Positions 16,791 through 25,283 of a DNA stretch of 64,000 bases are shown here, one piece after another. Source of the DNA: Thalassobius sp002708925 (lineage in GTDB: Bacteria > Pseudomonadota > Alphaproteobacteria > Rhodobacterales > Rhodobacteraceae). The DNA lies in assembly GCF_049803795.1 (NCBI RefSeq), contig NZ_JBNAGJ010000001.1:372001-436000 (forward strand), given 5' to 3'. The translations under genes were made by a program, and so were the position numbers. Numbering within the stretch: position 1 is the first letter of the stretch; the number at the start of each line of letters is the position of its first letter. The notes below the pieces were generated by a model. That model made no database searches. It was not told where the DNA came from and saw only the letters and a program-made list of their open reading frames with translations.

Positions 16791-17632
16791 TTGCGATCAA
16801 CCCTTAGAATACGGTCCAGCAGGATCGCCAGAACCACGATGATAAACCCCGATTCAAAGCCCAGGGCCGTGTTCACCTGCCCCAGCGCGCGCATCACCGG
16901 CACGCCCAGCCCGTCCGCGCCCACCAGCGCGGCAATCACCACCATCGACAGCGACAGCATGATCGTCTGGTTCAGCCCGGCCATGATCTGGGGCAGGGCG
17001 TAGGGCAGCTCGACTTTCCACAGGGTCTGGCGCGGGGTGGCGCCAAAGGCGCGCACGGCCTCCAGCAGCGCCGTCGGGGTCGAGGAAATGCCCAGCTGCG
17101 TCAGCCGGATCGGCGCGGGCAGTACGAAAATCACCGTCGCCAGCAGGCCGGGCACCATGCCGACGCCGAAAAATACAATGGCTGGAATAAGATAAACAAA
17201 GGTGGGCAGGGTCTGCATCAGATCCAGAACCGGCCGCAAAAACGCATAGAGCCGCGGCCGATGTGCTGCCGCAATCCCGATGGGCACGCCGATTCCCATG
17301 CAAACCACACAGGCCGACAGCACAAGCGTCAGGCTCTCGGTGGTTTCCTCCCAATAGCCCTGGTTGATGATGAACAGCAGCCCGGCCAGCGTGAACAGCG
17401 CCACTTTCCAGCTGCGTTGCAACAGGTAGGCGCAGCCGGTGAACAGCGCCACCATGATCAGCGGATGCGGGGTTTGCAGCGCCCACAGGATGCCCTCGAT
17501 CATGGTTTCCAACGCCACCGAGGCCGCGTCGAATACGCCTTCGAAATTGTCTTTCAGAAAGTCGAAGATCTTCTTGGCGGTTTTGCCCACCGGGATCTTC
17601 TCGTCCTCCAACCAATCAAGGAGTGATGTCAT
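16787..17632 (-). CDS. choW: choline ABC transporter, permease
   Basis: A 281-residue inner-membrane permease of the ProW/OpuAB type. It has a soluble N-terminal helix region (LDWLEDEKIPVGKTAKKIFDFLK), then about six or seven membrane helices. The coupling motif for the ATPase sits around EAVRAFGATPRQTLWKVELPYALPQI. ATG 17632 starts after AAGGAG on the minus strand. A frame extends to 17764 but has no conserved content and covers an intercistronic hairpin. The gene overlaps choV by four bases. Confidence 0.9.
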   Translation of the reverse strand: MTSLLDWLEDEKIPVGKTAKKIFDFLKDNFEGVFDAASVALETMIEGILWALQTPHPLIMVALFTGCAYLLQRSWKVALFTLAGLLFIINQGYWEETTESLTLVLSACVVCMGIGVPIGIAAAHRPRLYAFLRPVLDLMQTLPTFVYLIPAIVFFGVGMVPGLLATVIFVLPAPIRLTQLGISSTPTALLEAVRAFGATPRQTLWKVELPYALPQIMAGLNQTIMLSLSMVVIAALVGADGLGVPVMRALGQVNTALGFESGFIIVVLAILLDRILRVDRK

Positions 17633-17730
17633 GAGCCGTCCTAAATCTGTGTTGAAATGCGTCCATGCCCCCCCTGTGTAGCCGGTCTGGGCCGGAAGGG
17701 CACGGGCCTGCGGTTGCGGCAGAAATGCAA

Positions 17731-17760
17731 AGCCCCCCGAGACGGGTGTCACGGGGGGCT
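17731..17760 (-). terminator. strong hairpin between choX and choW
   Basis: AGCCCCCCG (17731-17739) and CGGGGGGCT (17752-17760) form a perfect 9-bp stem with a 12-nt loop. On the minus strand it comes 12 bp after the choX stop and is followed by TTTGCATTT. Such hairpins after the binding-protein gene often act as partial terminators or 3'-end stabilisers, giving more binding protein than permease. That role is inferred. Confidence 0.6.
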
Positions 17761-17771
17761 GCAATCGCGGA

Positions 17772-18698
17772 TCAGAGCTTCAGCGCGGCCCGAACGGCGG
17801 CCAGCCCGTCGCCGCCCTCCAGCGTGGTGACGCCCTCCAGCCAGCTGGCCCAGGCATCGGGGTTGGCCTTCAGCCAGGCCTCGGTGGCGTCATCGGCGTC
17901 CTCGCCTTCGTCCAGAATTTCGCCCATGATCTGGTTTTCCATCGCCAGCGAGAATTTCAGATTGCCCAGGAACGTGCCCACATTCGGGCATTCCGCGGCA
18001 TAGCCTTTGCGGGTGACCGTATGCACGACGCCCTCGCCGCCAAAGAAATCTTCGCCGCCGGGCAGGTATTTCAGGTCAAAGTTGGCGTTCATCGGGTGCG
18101 GTTCCCAGCCCAGGAACACCACGTCCTCGCCCTTGCCATAGGCGCGGGCGACCTGCGCCAGCATCCCCTGTTCCGAGGATTCCACCACCTCAAAGCCCGC
18201 CAGCCCGTGGGTGTTTTCCTCGGCCAGTTTCACCAGATAGCCGTTGCCTTCGTTGCCCGGCTCGATGCCGTAGATCTTGCCGTCCAGGCTGTCACGGAAT
18301 TTGGCGATGTCGGCGTAGGATTGCAGGCCCTTTTCATAGGTATAGGCAGGCACGGCCAGCGTGTATTTGGTGCCCTCCAGGTTGACGGCGACGCTCTCGA
18401 TTTCGCCGCTGTCCAGGTAGGGGCCGATGGCGCCGTTCTGCGCGGGCATCCAGTTGCCCAGGAACACGTCCACGTCATCGCTTTCCAGCGAGGCAAAGGT
18501 GACGGGCACGGACAGGACTTTGATTTTCACGTCATAGCCCAGGGCCTCAAGCACATGTTTCGTGGCCGAGGTGGTGGTGGTGATGTCGGTCCAGCCCACA
18601 TCCGAGAAGGTGATTTTTTCGCAATCGGCCAGGGCGGGCGTGGCAGCCAGCAAAGCCAAAACGGAAAGAGTTGATTTGATGGTCATTTTGTCGGTCAT
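17772..18698 (-). CDS. choX: choline-binding periplasmic protein of the choline ABC transporter
   Basis: A 308-residue secreted protein. The signal peptide ends near ATPALADCEK. The aromatic cage known from rhizobial ChoX can be matched to Trp in SDVGWTDI, Trp in FLGNWMPAQ, Tyr in PAYTYEKG and Trp in FLGWEPHPMN; these hold the trimethylammonium group of choline. The gene is divergent from betI across 73 bp holding a candidate BetI operator, so import is probably induced by choline together with catabolism. An in-frame ATG four codons later is an alternative start. Confidence 0.93.
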   Translation of the reverse strand: MTDKMTIKSTLSVLALLAATPALADCEKITFSDVGWTDITTTTSATKHVLEALGYDVKIKVLSVPVTFASLESDDVDVFLGNWMPAQNGAIGPYLDSGEIESVAVNLEGTKYTLAVPAYTYEKGLQSYADIAKFRDSLDGKIYGIEPGNEGNGYLVKLAEENTHGLAGFEVVESSEQGMLAQVARAYGKGEDVVFLGWEPHPMNANFDLKYLPGGEDFFGGEGVVHTVTRKGYAAECPNVGTFLGNLKFSLAMENQIMGEILDEGEDADDATEAWLKANPDAWASWLEGVTTLEGGDGLAAVRAALKL

Positions 18699-18720
18699 GG
18701 CGACCTCCCTGTTTTTCTTG

Positions 18721-18734
18721 ATTGACGAGTCAAT
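18721..18734. promoter_or_regulatory. candidate BetI operator between choX and betI
   Basis: ATTGAC-GA-GTCAAT is a perfect 6-bp-arm dyad in the 73-bp divergent gap, flanked by A/T-rich sequence that could be a promoter. BetI proteins act on short dyads of ATTGA/TCAAT type in front of bet and cho genes. Its place between the two divergent transcription units makes it the likely choline-responsive control site. Confidence 0.55.
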
Positions 18735-18771
18735 AAAAATACATCTAGCTTAACATGGCAAGGAGTTTGTC

Positions 18772-19353
18772 ATGCCTAAGTTGGGAATGGAGCCAATTCG
18801 CCGGGCCGCGCTGGTCAAAGCGACAATCGCTGAAATCGGCGAGACGGGTTCTTTGGACGTGACCGTCAGCCAGATTGCCAAACGCGCGGGCATGTCCAGC
18901 GCGCTGGCGCATCACTATTTTGGCGGAAAAGAGCAGATATTTCTGGCCGCTATGCGCCATACGCTGGCCGTTTACGCGGCCGAGATACGCGGCGCGCTTA
19001 GCATGGCCACCACCCCGCAGGACCGTATTCAGGCAATCGTCAGATCCAGTTTCAGCCAGACGAATTTCCGTCAGGAAGTGGTCGCCGCCTGGCTGAATTT
19101 CTACGTTCTGGCGCAGATTTCAGACGAGGCACGCCGCCTGCTGCGCGTCTATCAGGCGCGTTTGCGGTCGAATCTGCGCTATGCCTTGCGTCCTTTGGTG
19201 GGCGATCGGGCCGCCGAAGAGGCGGAACGAATCGCGGCCCTGATCGACGGGGTTTACCTGAAATACACGCTGGGCCAGGACTTGCCGGACCGCGCCGAGG
19301 CAGTGCAGATCGTGCTGGGCTGTTTTGATTTCGACGGGAAGGGCAACGCATGA
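18772..19353 (+). CDS. betI: TetR-family choline-responsive repressor
   Basis: A 193-residue TetR-type regulator. The N-terminal helix-turn-helix is about residues 25-50 (TVSQIAKRAGMSSALAHHYFGGKEQIF), closely following the BetI pattern. The opening RRAALVKATIAEIGETGSLDVT is also typical. The C-terminal half is the ligand/dimer domain, containing DGVYLKYTLGQ. In characterised species BetI represses bet genes and is released by choline. The stop overlaps the betC start (ATGA), beginning the betICBA operon. AAGGAG at 18760 provides the ribosome site. Confidence 0.93.
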   Translation: MPKLGMEPIRRAALVKATIAEIGETGSLDVTVSQIAKRAGMSSALAHHYFGGKEQIFLAAMRHTLAVYAAEIRGALSMATTPQDRIQAIVRSSFSQTNFRQEVVAAWLNFYVLAQISDEARRLLRVYQARLRSNLRYALRPLVGDRAAEEAERIAALIDGVYLKYTLGQDLPDRAEAVQIVLGCFDFDGKGNA

Positions 19354-20864
19354 GCCAGCCGAACATCCTGATCCTGATGGTGGACCAGCTCAGTGGCACA
19401 TTCTTTCCCGATGGTCCGGCCGATTGGCTCCATGCCCCGCACCTAAAGGCCCTGGCCGCGCGGTCCACGCGGTTTCGCAATGCCTATACCGCCTCGCCGC
19501 TCTGCGCGCCGGGGCGGGCGGCTTTCATGTCGGGCCAGTTGCCCAGTGCCACGCGGGTCTATGACAACGCGGCCGAGTTCGCCTCTTCCATTCCCACCTA
19601 TGCACACCACCTGCGCCGCGCGGGTTATCAGACGGTCCTGTCCGGCAAGATGCATTTTGTCGGCCCCGATCAGCTGCACGGCTTCGAAGAGCGCCTGACC
19701 ACCGATATTTACCCCGCCGATTTCGGCTGGACCCCGGATTATCGCAAACCGGGCGAACGGATCGACTGGTGGTATCACAACATGGGCTCGGTCACCGGCG
19801 CGGGCGTGGCCGAGATCTCCAACCAGATGGAATATGACGATGAGGTCGCCTTTCACGCGACCCGCAAGCTCTATGATCTGGCGCGCGGCCATGAGGCGCG
19901 GCCCTGGTGCCTGACCGTCAGCTTCACCCACCCGCATGACCCCTATGTGGCGCGGAAGAAATACTGGGATCTGTACGAGGATTGCGCCCATCTGGATCCC
20001 ATCGTGCCCCCCATCCCCTATGACGATCAGGACGCCCACTCCAAACGCATCTTTGACGCCAATGACTGGCGCGCCTTTGACATCACACCCGAAGATGTGC
20101 GCCGCTCTCGCCGGGCCTATTTCGCCAATATCAGCTACCTGGACGATAAGATTGGCGAAATTCTGGGCGTGCTGGAGGCCACCCGCCAGACGGACAACAC
20201 CATCATCCTGTTCGTCAGCGATCACGGAGACATGCTGGGCGAACGCGGGCTGTGGTTTAAGATGAGCTTCTTCGAAGGCTCGGCGCGTGTGCCGATCATG
20301 ATCGCCGCGCCGCAGATGCAGCCGGGCCTGATCACCGATCCGGTCAGCAATATCGACATCTGCCCCACGCTCTGCGATCTGGCCGGCGCCCCGATGAACG
20401 AGGTGCTGCCCTGGACAACCGGCGAATCCCTGGTGCCCCTGGGGCAGGGGCAGGCACGCCGCACCCCGGTGGCCATGGAATACGCGGCCGAGGCCTCCTA
20501 TGCGCCGATGGTCAGCCTGCGCTCTGGCAAATGGAAATATAACCGCTGCGCGCTGGACCCCGATCAACTGTTCGATTTGCAGGCCGACCCGCACGAGCAG
20601 ACCAACCTGGCCAATGCCCCCGAACATGCCGGCACCCTGGCCAGCCTGCGCGCAAAATCCCAGGCCCGCTGGGATCTGGCCCAGTTCGACGCCGAGGTCC
20701 GCGAAAGCCAGGCCCGCCGCTGGGTCGTCTACGAGGCATTGCGTCAGGGCGGCTATTACCCGTGGGATTATCAGCCACTGCAAAAGGCTTCGGAACGCTA
20801 CATGCGCAATCACATGGATCTGAACGACCTCGAAGAAAATCAACGCTTCCCGCGTGGGGAATGA
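19350..20864 (+). CDS. betC: choline-sulfatase
   Basis: A 504-residue sulfatase of the alkaline-phosphatase superfamily that hydrolyses choline-O-sulfate to choline and sulfate. The active-site cysteine to be converted to formylglycine is Cys52 in CAPGR, with Gly in place of the usual Ser, as in known BetC proteins. Metal-binding Asp is in ILILMVDQLSG and in VSDHGDMLGERG. The C-terminal DMNDLEEN-like tail of the family is present (HMDLNDLEENQRFPRG). It overlaps betI by four bases. The enzyme supplies choline to BetA, and its sulfate could feed sulfur metabolism. Confidence 0.93.
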   Translation: MSQPNILILMVDQLSGTFFPDGPADWLHAPHLKALAARSTRFRNAYTASPLCAPGRAAFMSGQLPSATRVYDNAAEFASSIPTYAHHLRRAGYQTVLSGKMHFVGPDQLHGFEERLTTDIYPADFGWTPDYRKPGERIDWWYHNMGSVTGAGVAEISNQMEYDDEVAFHATRKLYDLARGHEARPWCLTVSFTHPHDPYVARKKYWDLYEDCAHLDPIVPPIPYDDQDAHSKRIFDANDWRAFDITPEDVRRSRRAYFANISYLDDKIGEILGVLEATRQTDNTIILFVSDHGDMLGERGLWFKMSFFEGSARVPIMIAAPQMQPGLITDPVSNIDICPTLCDLAGAPMNEVLPWTTGESLVPLGQGQARRTPVAMEYAAEASYAPMVSLRSGKWKYNRCALDPDQLFDLQADPHEQTNLANAPEHAGTLASLRAKSQARWDLAQFDAEVRESQARRWVVYEALRQGGYYPWDYQPLQKASERYMRNHMDLNDLEENQRFPRGE

Positions 20865-20866
20865 CC

Positions 20867-20889
20867 CTTTCATCTTGCTGGAAATACTC
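20867..20889 (-). repeat. dispersed intergenic element, copy at the betC/betB gap
   Basis: Read on the minus strand this is GAGTATTT-CCAGCAAGATGAAAG. It resembles elements at 29751-29775 (plus) and 52181-52203 (minus), each directly after a gene. Here it fills almost all of the 30-bp gap and ends five bases before the betB start codon. Confidence 0.5.
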
Positions 20890-20894
20890 AGAAA

Positions 20895-22355
20895 ATGACC
20901 TATCCAACCCAACCCACCGCCAGCCATTTCGTGAACGGCGCCTACCTAGAGGACGCCGAGGGCCCCCAGATTGACGTGATCTATCCGGCGACGGGCGCAG
21001 TGATTGCCACCGTTCATGCCGCCACCCCAGCAGTGATCGAGGCCGCGTTGAACGCCGCTCAGGCCGCGCAGGCAGACTGGGCGGCGCTGCCGGGCACCGA
21101 GCGCGGCCGGATCCTGCGCCGCGCCGCCGATATGATCCGCGCGCGCAACCATGACCTGTCGGTGCTGGAAACCTATGACACGGGCAAGCCTTTGCAGGAA
21201 ACTCTGGTGGCCGATGCCAGCAGCGGGGCCGATGCGCTGGAATATTTCGGGGGGCTGGCCGGCTCCCTGACCGGGGAACATATCCCGCTGGGCGGCGGCA
21301 ACTGGGCCTATACCATACGCGAGGCCCTGGGCGTCTGTGTCGGCATCGGCGCGTGGAATTACCCTACGCAGATCGCCTGCTGGAAGGCCGCTCCGGCCTT
21401 GGCCTGCGGCAATGCGATGGTGTTCAAACCCTCGGAAACCACGCCGCTTTGCGCGCTGAAACTGGCCGAGATTCTGCACGAGGCCGGCCTGCCCGCGGGG
21501 CTGTTCAACGTGGTGCAGGGCATGGGGGCGGTGGGCGGCCAGCTGGTCACCGATCCGCGCGTGGCCAAGGTGTCGCTGACCGGCTCGGTGCCGACGGGGC
21601 GCAAGGTCTATGCGGCGGCGGCGGCTGAAATGAAACATGTGACGATGGAGCTGGGCGGAAAATCTCCGCTGGTGATTTTCGATGACGCGGATGTTGAGGA
21701 CGCGGTGGGCGGCGCGATCTTGGGGAATTTCTATTCCTCGGGGCAGGTCTGCTCGAACGGGACGCGGGTTTTCGTGCAAAAGGGCATCAAAGAGGCGTTC
21801 CTGAAACGTCTGACCGAACGGCTGGCAGCGGCGAAAATCGGCGATCCGATGGACGAGGACGTGAGCTTTGGCCCGATGGTATCGGAGGCGCAACTGAACA
21901 TTGTCGAGCGCTACATCGCCCAAGGGGTCACAGAAGGCGCGCGGCTGGTCTGCGGCGGTAAGCGTCTGGACAGGAACGGGTTTTTCATCGCGCCCACGGT
22001 GTTTGCCGATGTGCGCGACGACATGGCGATCGCCCGAGAAGAGATTTTCGGCCCGGTGATGTGCGTGCTGGACTTTGAGGAGGAAGACGAGGTTCTGGCG
22101 CGGGCCAATGACACAGAGTTCGGGCTGGCGGCGGGGGTATTCACCCGCGATCTGGCCCGCGCGCATCGGATGGTGGCGGGGTTCCAGGCGGGCACCTGTT
22201 TCATCAATTCCTATAATGACGCGCCCGTGGAGGTGCCGTTCGGGGGGGTGAAGGCCTCGGGCGTGGGGCGTGAGAATTCCAAGGCGGCGATCACGCATTA
22301 TTCGCAATTGAAATCGGTTTTCGTGCGTATGGATGCTGTTGAGGCGCCTTTCTGA
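20895..22355 (+). CDS. betB: betaine-aldehyde dehydrogenase
   Basis: A 486-residue NAD(P)-dependent aldehyde dehydrogenase that oxidises betaine aldehyde to glycine betaine. The cofactor-binding region has GIGAWNYPTQIACWKAAPALACGNAMVFKPSE, the general base Glu lies in MELGGKSPL (about residue 252), and the catalytic Cys in SSGQVCSNGTRVF (about residue 286). The tail PFGGVKASGVGRENS is that of BetB. It lies between betC and betA in the betICBA order. No clear Shine-Dalgarno precedes the ATG; the dispersed element occupies that position. Confidence 0.94.
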   Translation: MTYPTQPTASHFVNGAYLEDAEGPQIDVIYPATGAVIATVHAATPAVIEAALNAAQAAQADWAALPGTERGRILRRAADMIRARNHDLSVLETYDTGKPLQETLVADASSGADALEYFGGLAGSLTGEHIPLGGGNWAYTIREALGVCVGIGAWNYPTQIACWKAAPALACGNAMVFKPSETTPLCALKLAEILHEAGLPAGLFNVVQGMGAVGGQLVTDPRVAKVSLTGSVPTGRKVYAAAAAEMKHVTMELGGKSPLVIFDDADVEDAVGGAILGNFYSSGQVCSNGTRVFVQKGIKEAFLKRLTERLAAAKIGDPMDEDVSFGPMVSEAQLNIVERYIAQGVTEGARLVCGGKRLDRNGFFIAPTVFADVRDDMAIAREEIFGPVMCVLDFEEEDEVLARANDTEFGLAAGVFTRDLARAHRMVAGFQAGTCFINSYNDAPVEVPFGGVKASGVGRENSKAAITHYSQLKSVFVRMDAVEAPF

Positions 22356-22365
22356 CACCTTTGGG

Positions 22366-22416
22366 CCGCGCCTCTCGGGCCGGCCCACCCGCCCACCCCC
22401 GTCCCGAGAGGCGCGG
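22366..22416 (+). promoter_or_regulatory. perfect 14-bp inverted repeat between betB and betA
   Basis: CCGCGCCTCTCGGG (22366-22379) is exactly complementary to CCCGAGAGGCGCGG (22403-22416), with a 23-nt C-rich loop. It lies in the 91-bp gap between betB and betA. There is no T-run, so it is more likely an mRNA-stabilising or attenuating hairpin within the operon than a full terminator. Confidence 0.65.
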
Positions 22417-22446
22417 GGCGCAGGGCGGCCAAGCGGAGCAATGATT

Positions 22447-24093
22447 ATGGAAGCGGATTTTGTGATCGTCGGGGCGGGCAGTGCCGGATGCGCCATGGCC
22501 TATCGGCTGGGCGAGGCGGGCGCCAGTGTTCTGGTCATCGAATATGGGGGCTCGGATGCGGGGCCGTTCATCCAGATGCCGGCGGCTTTGTCCTATCCGA
22601 TGAACATGGGGCTGTATGACTGGGGTTATCAGTCCGAGCCCGAGCCGCACTTGGGCAACCGCCGCCTGGCGACGCCGCGCGGGAAGGTGATTGGGGGATC
22701 TTCGTCCATCAACGGGATGGTGTTCGTGCGCGGCCATGCCAAAGATTTCGATCATTGGGCCAAGGCGGGCGCGGATGGCTGGGCCTATGCCGATGTGCTG
22801 CCCTATTTCAAACGAATGGAAACGTGGCACGGGGGGGCATCTGCCTATCGCGGCACGGATGGCCCGCTGCATGTGACGCGCGGGCCGCGCAGGAACCCTC
22901 TGTTTCATGCGTTTGTCGAGGCCGGGCGGCAGGCCGGATACCCCATGACCGAGGATTACAACGGCCAGCAACAAGAGGGTTTCGGCCCGATGGAGCAGAC
23001 CGTCTACAAGGGGCGGCGCTGGTCGGCGGCGAATGCCTATCTGAAGCCCGCAAAGAAGCAATTCAACGTCGATGTGCTGCGCGGTCTGGCCTGCAAGGTG
23101 GTGATCGAAGAGGGCCGCGCCACAGGTGTCGAGATCGAACGCGGCGGCCAGCGGCAGATCATCCGCGCGCGGCGCGAGGTGGTGCTGGCGGCCTCGTCTA
23201 TCAACTCGCCCAAGCTGCTGATGCAATCGGGGATCGGCGCGGGGGCGCATCTGTCTGAACACGGGATTAACGTGCTGGCCGACCGGCCCGGAGTGGGCGC
23301 GAATTTGCAGGACCATCTGGAGATTTACATGCAGATGGCAGCCAGCCAGCCGGTGACCTTGTACAAATACTGGAACCTGCTGGGCAAGGCCGCGATCGGC
23401 GCGCAATGGCTGTTCACCGGCAAGGGGCTGGGGGCCAGTAACCAGTTTGAAAGCGCTGGATTTATTCGCTCGGGCGCGGGGGTGGAGTACCCGGACATCC
23501 AGTACCATTTCCTGCCCATCGCCGTGCGCTATGACGGTAAGGCTGCCGCCGAAGGGCACGGGTTCCAGGCGCATGTGGGCCCGATGCGCAGCGAATCGCG
23601 GGGGGCGGTCAGCTTGCGCTCGGCCGATCCCAAGGCGCCGCCGGTGATCCGGTTCAACTATATGTCTGAGGAAAGCGACTGGCGCGATTTCCGCCAATGT
23701 ATCCGCCTGACGCGCGAACTGTTCGGCCAAGAGGCGTTCAAACCCTACGTGAAACATGAAATCCAGCCCGGCGCCGATCTGCAAACCGATGACCAGCTGG
23801 ACAGTTTCATCCGCGAACATGCCGAAAGCGCCTATCACCCCTGCGGCACCTGCCGGATGGGGCGCGCGGACGATCCGCTGGCGGTGGTGGACCCGCAGGC
23901 GCGGGTGATCGGGGTGCAGGGGCTGCGGGTGGCCGATAGCTCGGTCTTTCCGCGGATCACCAATGGCAATCTGAACGCGCCCTCGATCATGGTGGGCGAG
24001 AAAGTCAGCGATCTGCTGCTGGGGCGCGCGCCATTGGCTCCGGAAAATCTGCCGCCGTGGAGCCATCCCGATTGGCAGGGCGCACAGCGCTGA
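22447..24093 (+). CDS. betA: choline dehydrogenase
   Basis: A 548-residue FAD-dependent GMC oxidoreductase, membrane-associated in known cases, oxidising choline to betaine aldehyde. The FAD-binding GAGSAG motif opens the protein (VIVGAGSAGCAMAYRLGE); the GMC signature follows in KVIGGSSSINGMVFVRGH, and the C-terminal catalytic histidine is in YHPCGTCRMG. ATG 22447 has CGGAG eight bases upstream; ATG 22441 lies only two bases from it. The frame is open further upstream through the inverted repeat without family similarity. It is the last gene of the betICBA operon. Confidence 0.93.
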   Translation: MEADFVIVGAGSAGCAMAYRLGEAGASVLVIEYGGSDAGPFIQMPAALSYPMNMGLYDWGYQSEPEPHLGNRRLATPRGKVIGGSSSINGMVFVRGHAKDFDHWAKAGADGWAYADVLPYFKRMETWHGGASAYRGTDGPLHVTRGPRRNPLFHAFVEAGRQAGYPMTEDYNGQQQEGFGPMEQTVYKGRRWSAANAYLKPAKKQFNVDVLRGLACKVVIEEGRATGVEIERGGQRQIIRARREVVLAASSINSPKLLMQSGIGAGAHLSEHGINVLADRPGVGANLQDHLEIYMQMAASQPVTLYKYWNLLGKAAIGAQWLFTGKGLGASNQFESAGFIRSGAGVEYPDIQYHFLPIAVRYDGKAAAEGHGFQAHVGPMRSESRGAVSLRSADPKAPPVIRFNYMSEESDWRDFRQCIRLTRELFGQEAFKPYVKHEIQPGADLQTDDQLDSFIREHAESAYHPCGTCRMGRADDPLAVVDPQARVIGVQGLRVADSSVFPRITNGNLNAPSIMVGEKVSDLLLGRAPLAPENLPPWSHPDWQGAQR

Positions 24094-24117
24094 CGGCCTG
24101 TCAGAAAACCGCGTGGA

Positions 24118-24131
24118 TTGATCCGTGTCAA
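24118..24131. promoter_or_regulatory. candidate FNR/FnrL-type site upstream of the DUF465 gene
   Basis: TTGAT-CCGT-GTCAA differs by one base from the FNR consensus TTGAT-N4-ATCAA. It lies 60 bp before the start of the DUF465 gene, a plausible activator position. Oxygen-responsive control is inferred from the motif only. Confidence 0.4.
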
Positions 24132-24191
24132 TGTGGGGCCGGGCCCTGCCGGGTAGGCTCTGGTGCAACCAATAAGGAAGGAGATCGCGCG

Positions 24192-24428
24192 ATGTCGAAC
24201 ACCCCTCATGAGCTTCACGAAGAGTTCCCCGAGCACGCTGCGAAAATCAGCGCGCTGAAGCAATCGAATGCCCATTTCGCCAAGCTGGCCGAGGAATATC
24301 ACGAGCTGAACCGCGCCGTGCACCGTGCCGAAACCAATGTCGAGCCAATGGACACCTTGGCCGAAACCGACCTGCGCAAACGTCGTGGCCTGCTGAAGGA
24401 TGAAATCTGGGGTCTGCTGTCGGCCTGA
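24192..24428 (+). CDS. YdcH/DUF465-family small protein
   Basis: A 78-residue, almost wholly helical protein. The pattern HELHEEFPEHAAKISALKQSNAHFAKLAEEYHELN followed by HRAE and a final LKDEIWGLL is the DUF465 signature. The family is widespread in proteobacteria and its role is unknown; the heptad-like spacing suggests a coiled coil. ATG 24192 follows a strong AAGGAAGGAGA site, so the protein is probably abundant. A candidate FNR-type site lies in its promoter region. Confidence 0.85.
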   Translation: MSNTPHELHEEFPEHAAKISALKQSNAHFAKLAEEYHELNRAVHRAETNVEPMDTLAETDLRKRRGLLKDEIWGLLSA

Positions 24429-24482
24429 TTTTTCCTGATCAAAATCAATGGAATAGCCGTCCTGATCGGGCGGCTATTTGCG

Positions 24483-25283
24483 TTATAGCCCGTCGATGAA
24501 ACGCCATATGCGGGGCAGGGTGGTGCTGCGCCACAGGTCCGTATGGCCACCGCCCTTCACCGAATAGAAGGTTTTGCGCGGACCGGGGGCGGCTTTGTAG
24601 ATGGCCTTGCCCATCTTGTGCGGGATCAGTTCGTCCTGGGTGCCGTGCAGGATGAAAAGCGGCAGGCTTAGCTGCCCGGCCCGCGCCCGCGAGGGCCATT
24701 TGTTCTGTAGCTTGTCGGCATAATCGGCCAGGGCCGGGTAATGCGCCCGCGCCAGCGCCTTGATCGAGGTAAAGGGCGCCTCCAGCAGCAATCCGGCGGG
24801 TTTGCGATCCAGCCCGGCCACCAGCGAAATTGCCACCGCCGTGCCCAGGCTTTCGCCGTAAACCACCACGGGGCCGGGCGGTTTCATCCGGTCATAGATC
24901 AGCCGGGCGTCGGCGGTCAGCGTTGCCTCGGACGGGGTGCCCGAACTGCCCGAAGAGCCGCGATACGCCGGCGCAATCAGCCCATATCCGCGATCCAGAA
25001 AATGCTGAAACCGGCCCGCGCGGACGGCCAGATTGCCCGCATTGCCGTGAAAATAGAGGATCACCGGCTGGCCGGCCTGCGCAGGCGCGCTCCAGACGAT
25101 CAGGGATTTGCCATCGGGGGTGTCCAGGCGGGTTTCCGTAACGCCCGACAGCCCGGCCTGGGCAGGCGCTACATGGCGCGGATCGAACGGGTAGAACAGC
25201 CAGCGCTCGGCCTGGCTGGCGGCGGCAATCGCGGCCAGCAGCAGCGCGCCCAGCAGGGTCAGCCTGAAAACCCAGCGGCGCAT
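24483..25283 (-). CDS. membrane-anchored alpha/beta hydrolase
   Basis: A 266-residue hydrolase of the BEM46-like group. An N-terminal hydrophobic helix (about residues 5-25) probably anchors it in the inner membrane, facing the periplasm. The oxyanion motif is YFHGNAGNL, the nucleophile elbow GESLG (Ser near residue 128), the acid Asp in HGTQDELIP and the histidine in GGGHTDLW. Substrate unknown; esterase or thioesterase activity is typical. ATG 25283 overlaps the stop codon of the upstream pccR-like gene, so translation is probably coupled. Confidence 0.85.
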   Translation of the reverse strand: MRRWVFRLTLLGALLLAAIAAASQAERWLFYPFDPRHVAPAQAGLSGVTETRLDTPDGKSLIVWSAPAQAGQPVILYFHGNAGNLAVRAGRFQHFLDRGYGLIAPAYRGSSGSSGTPSEATLTADARLIYDRMKPPGPVVVYGESLGTAVAISLVAGLDRKPAGLLLEAPFTSIKALARAHYPALADYADKLQNKWPSRARAGQLSLPLFILHGTQDELIPHKMGKAIYKAAPGPRKTFYSVKGGGHTDLWRSTTLPRIWRFIDGL

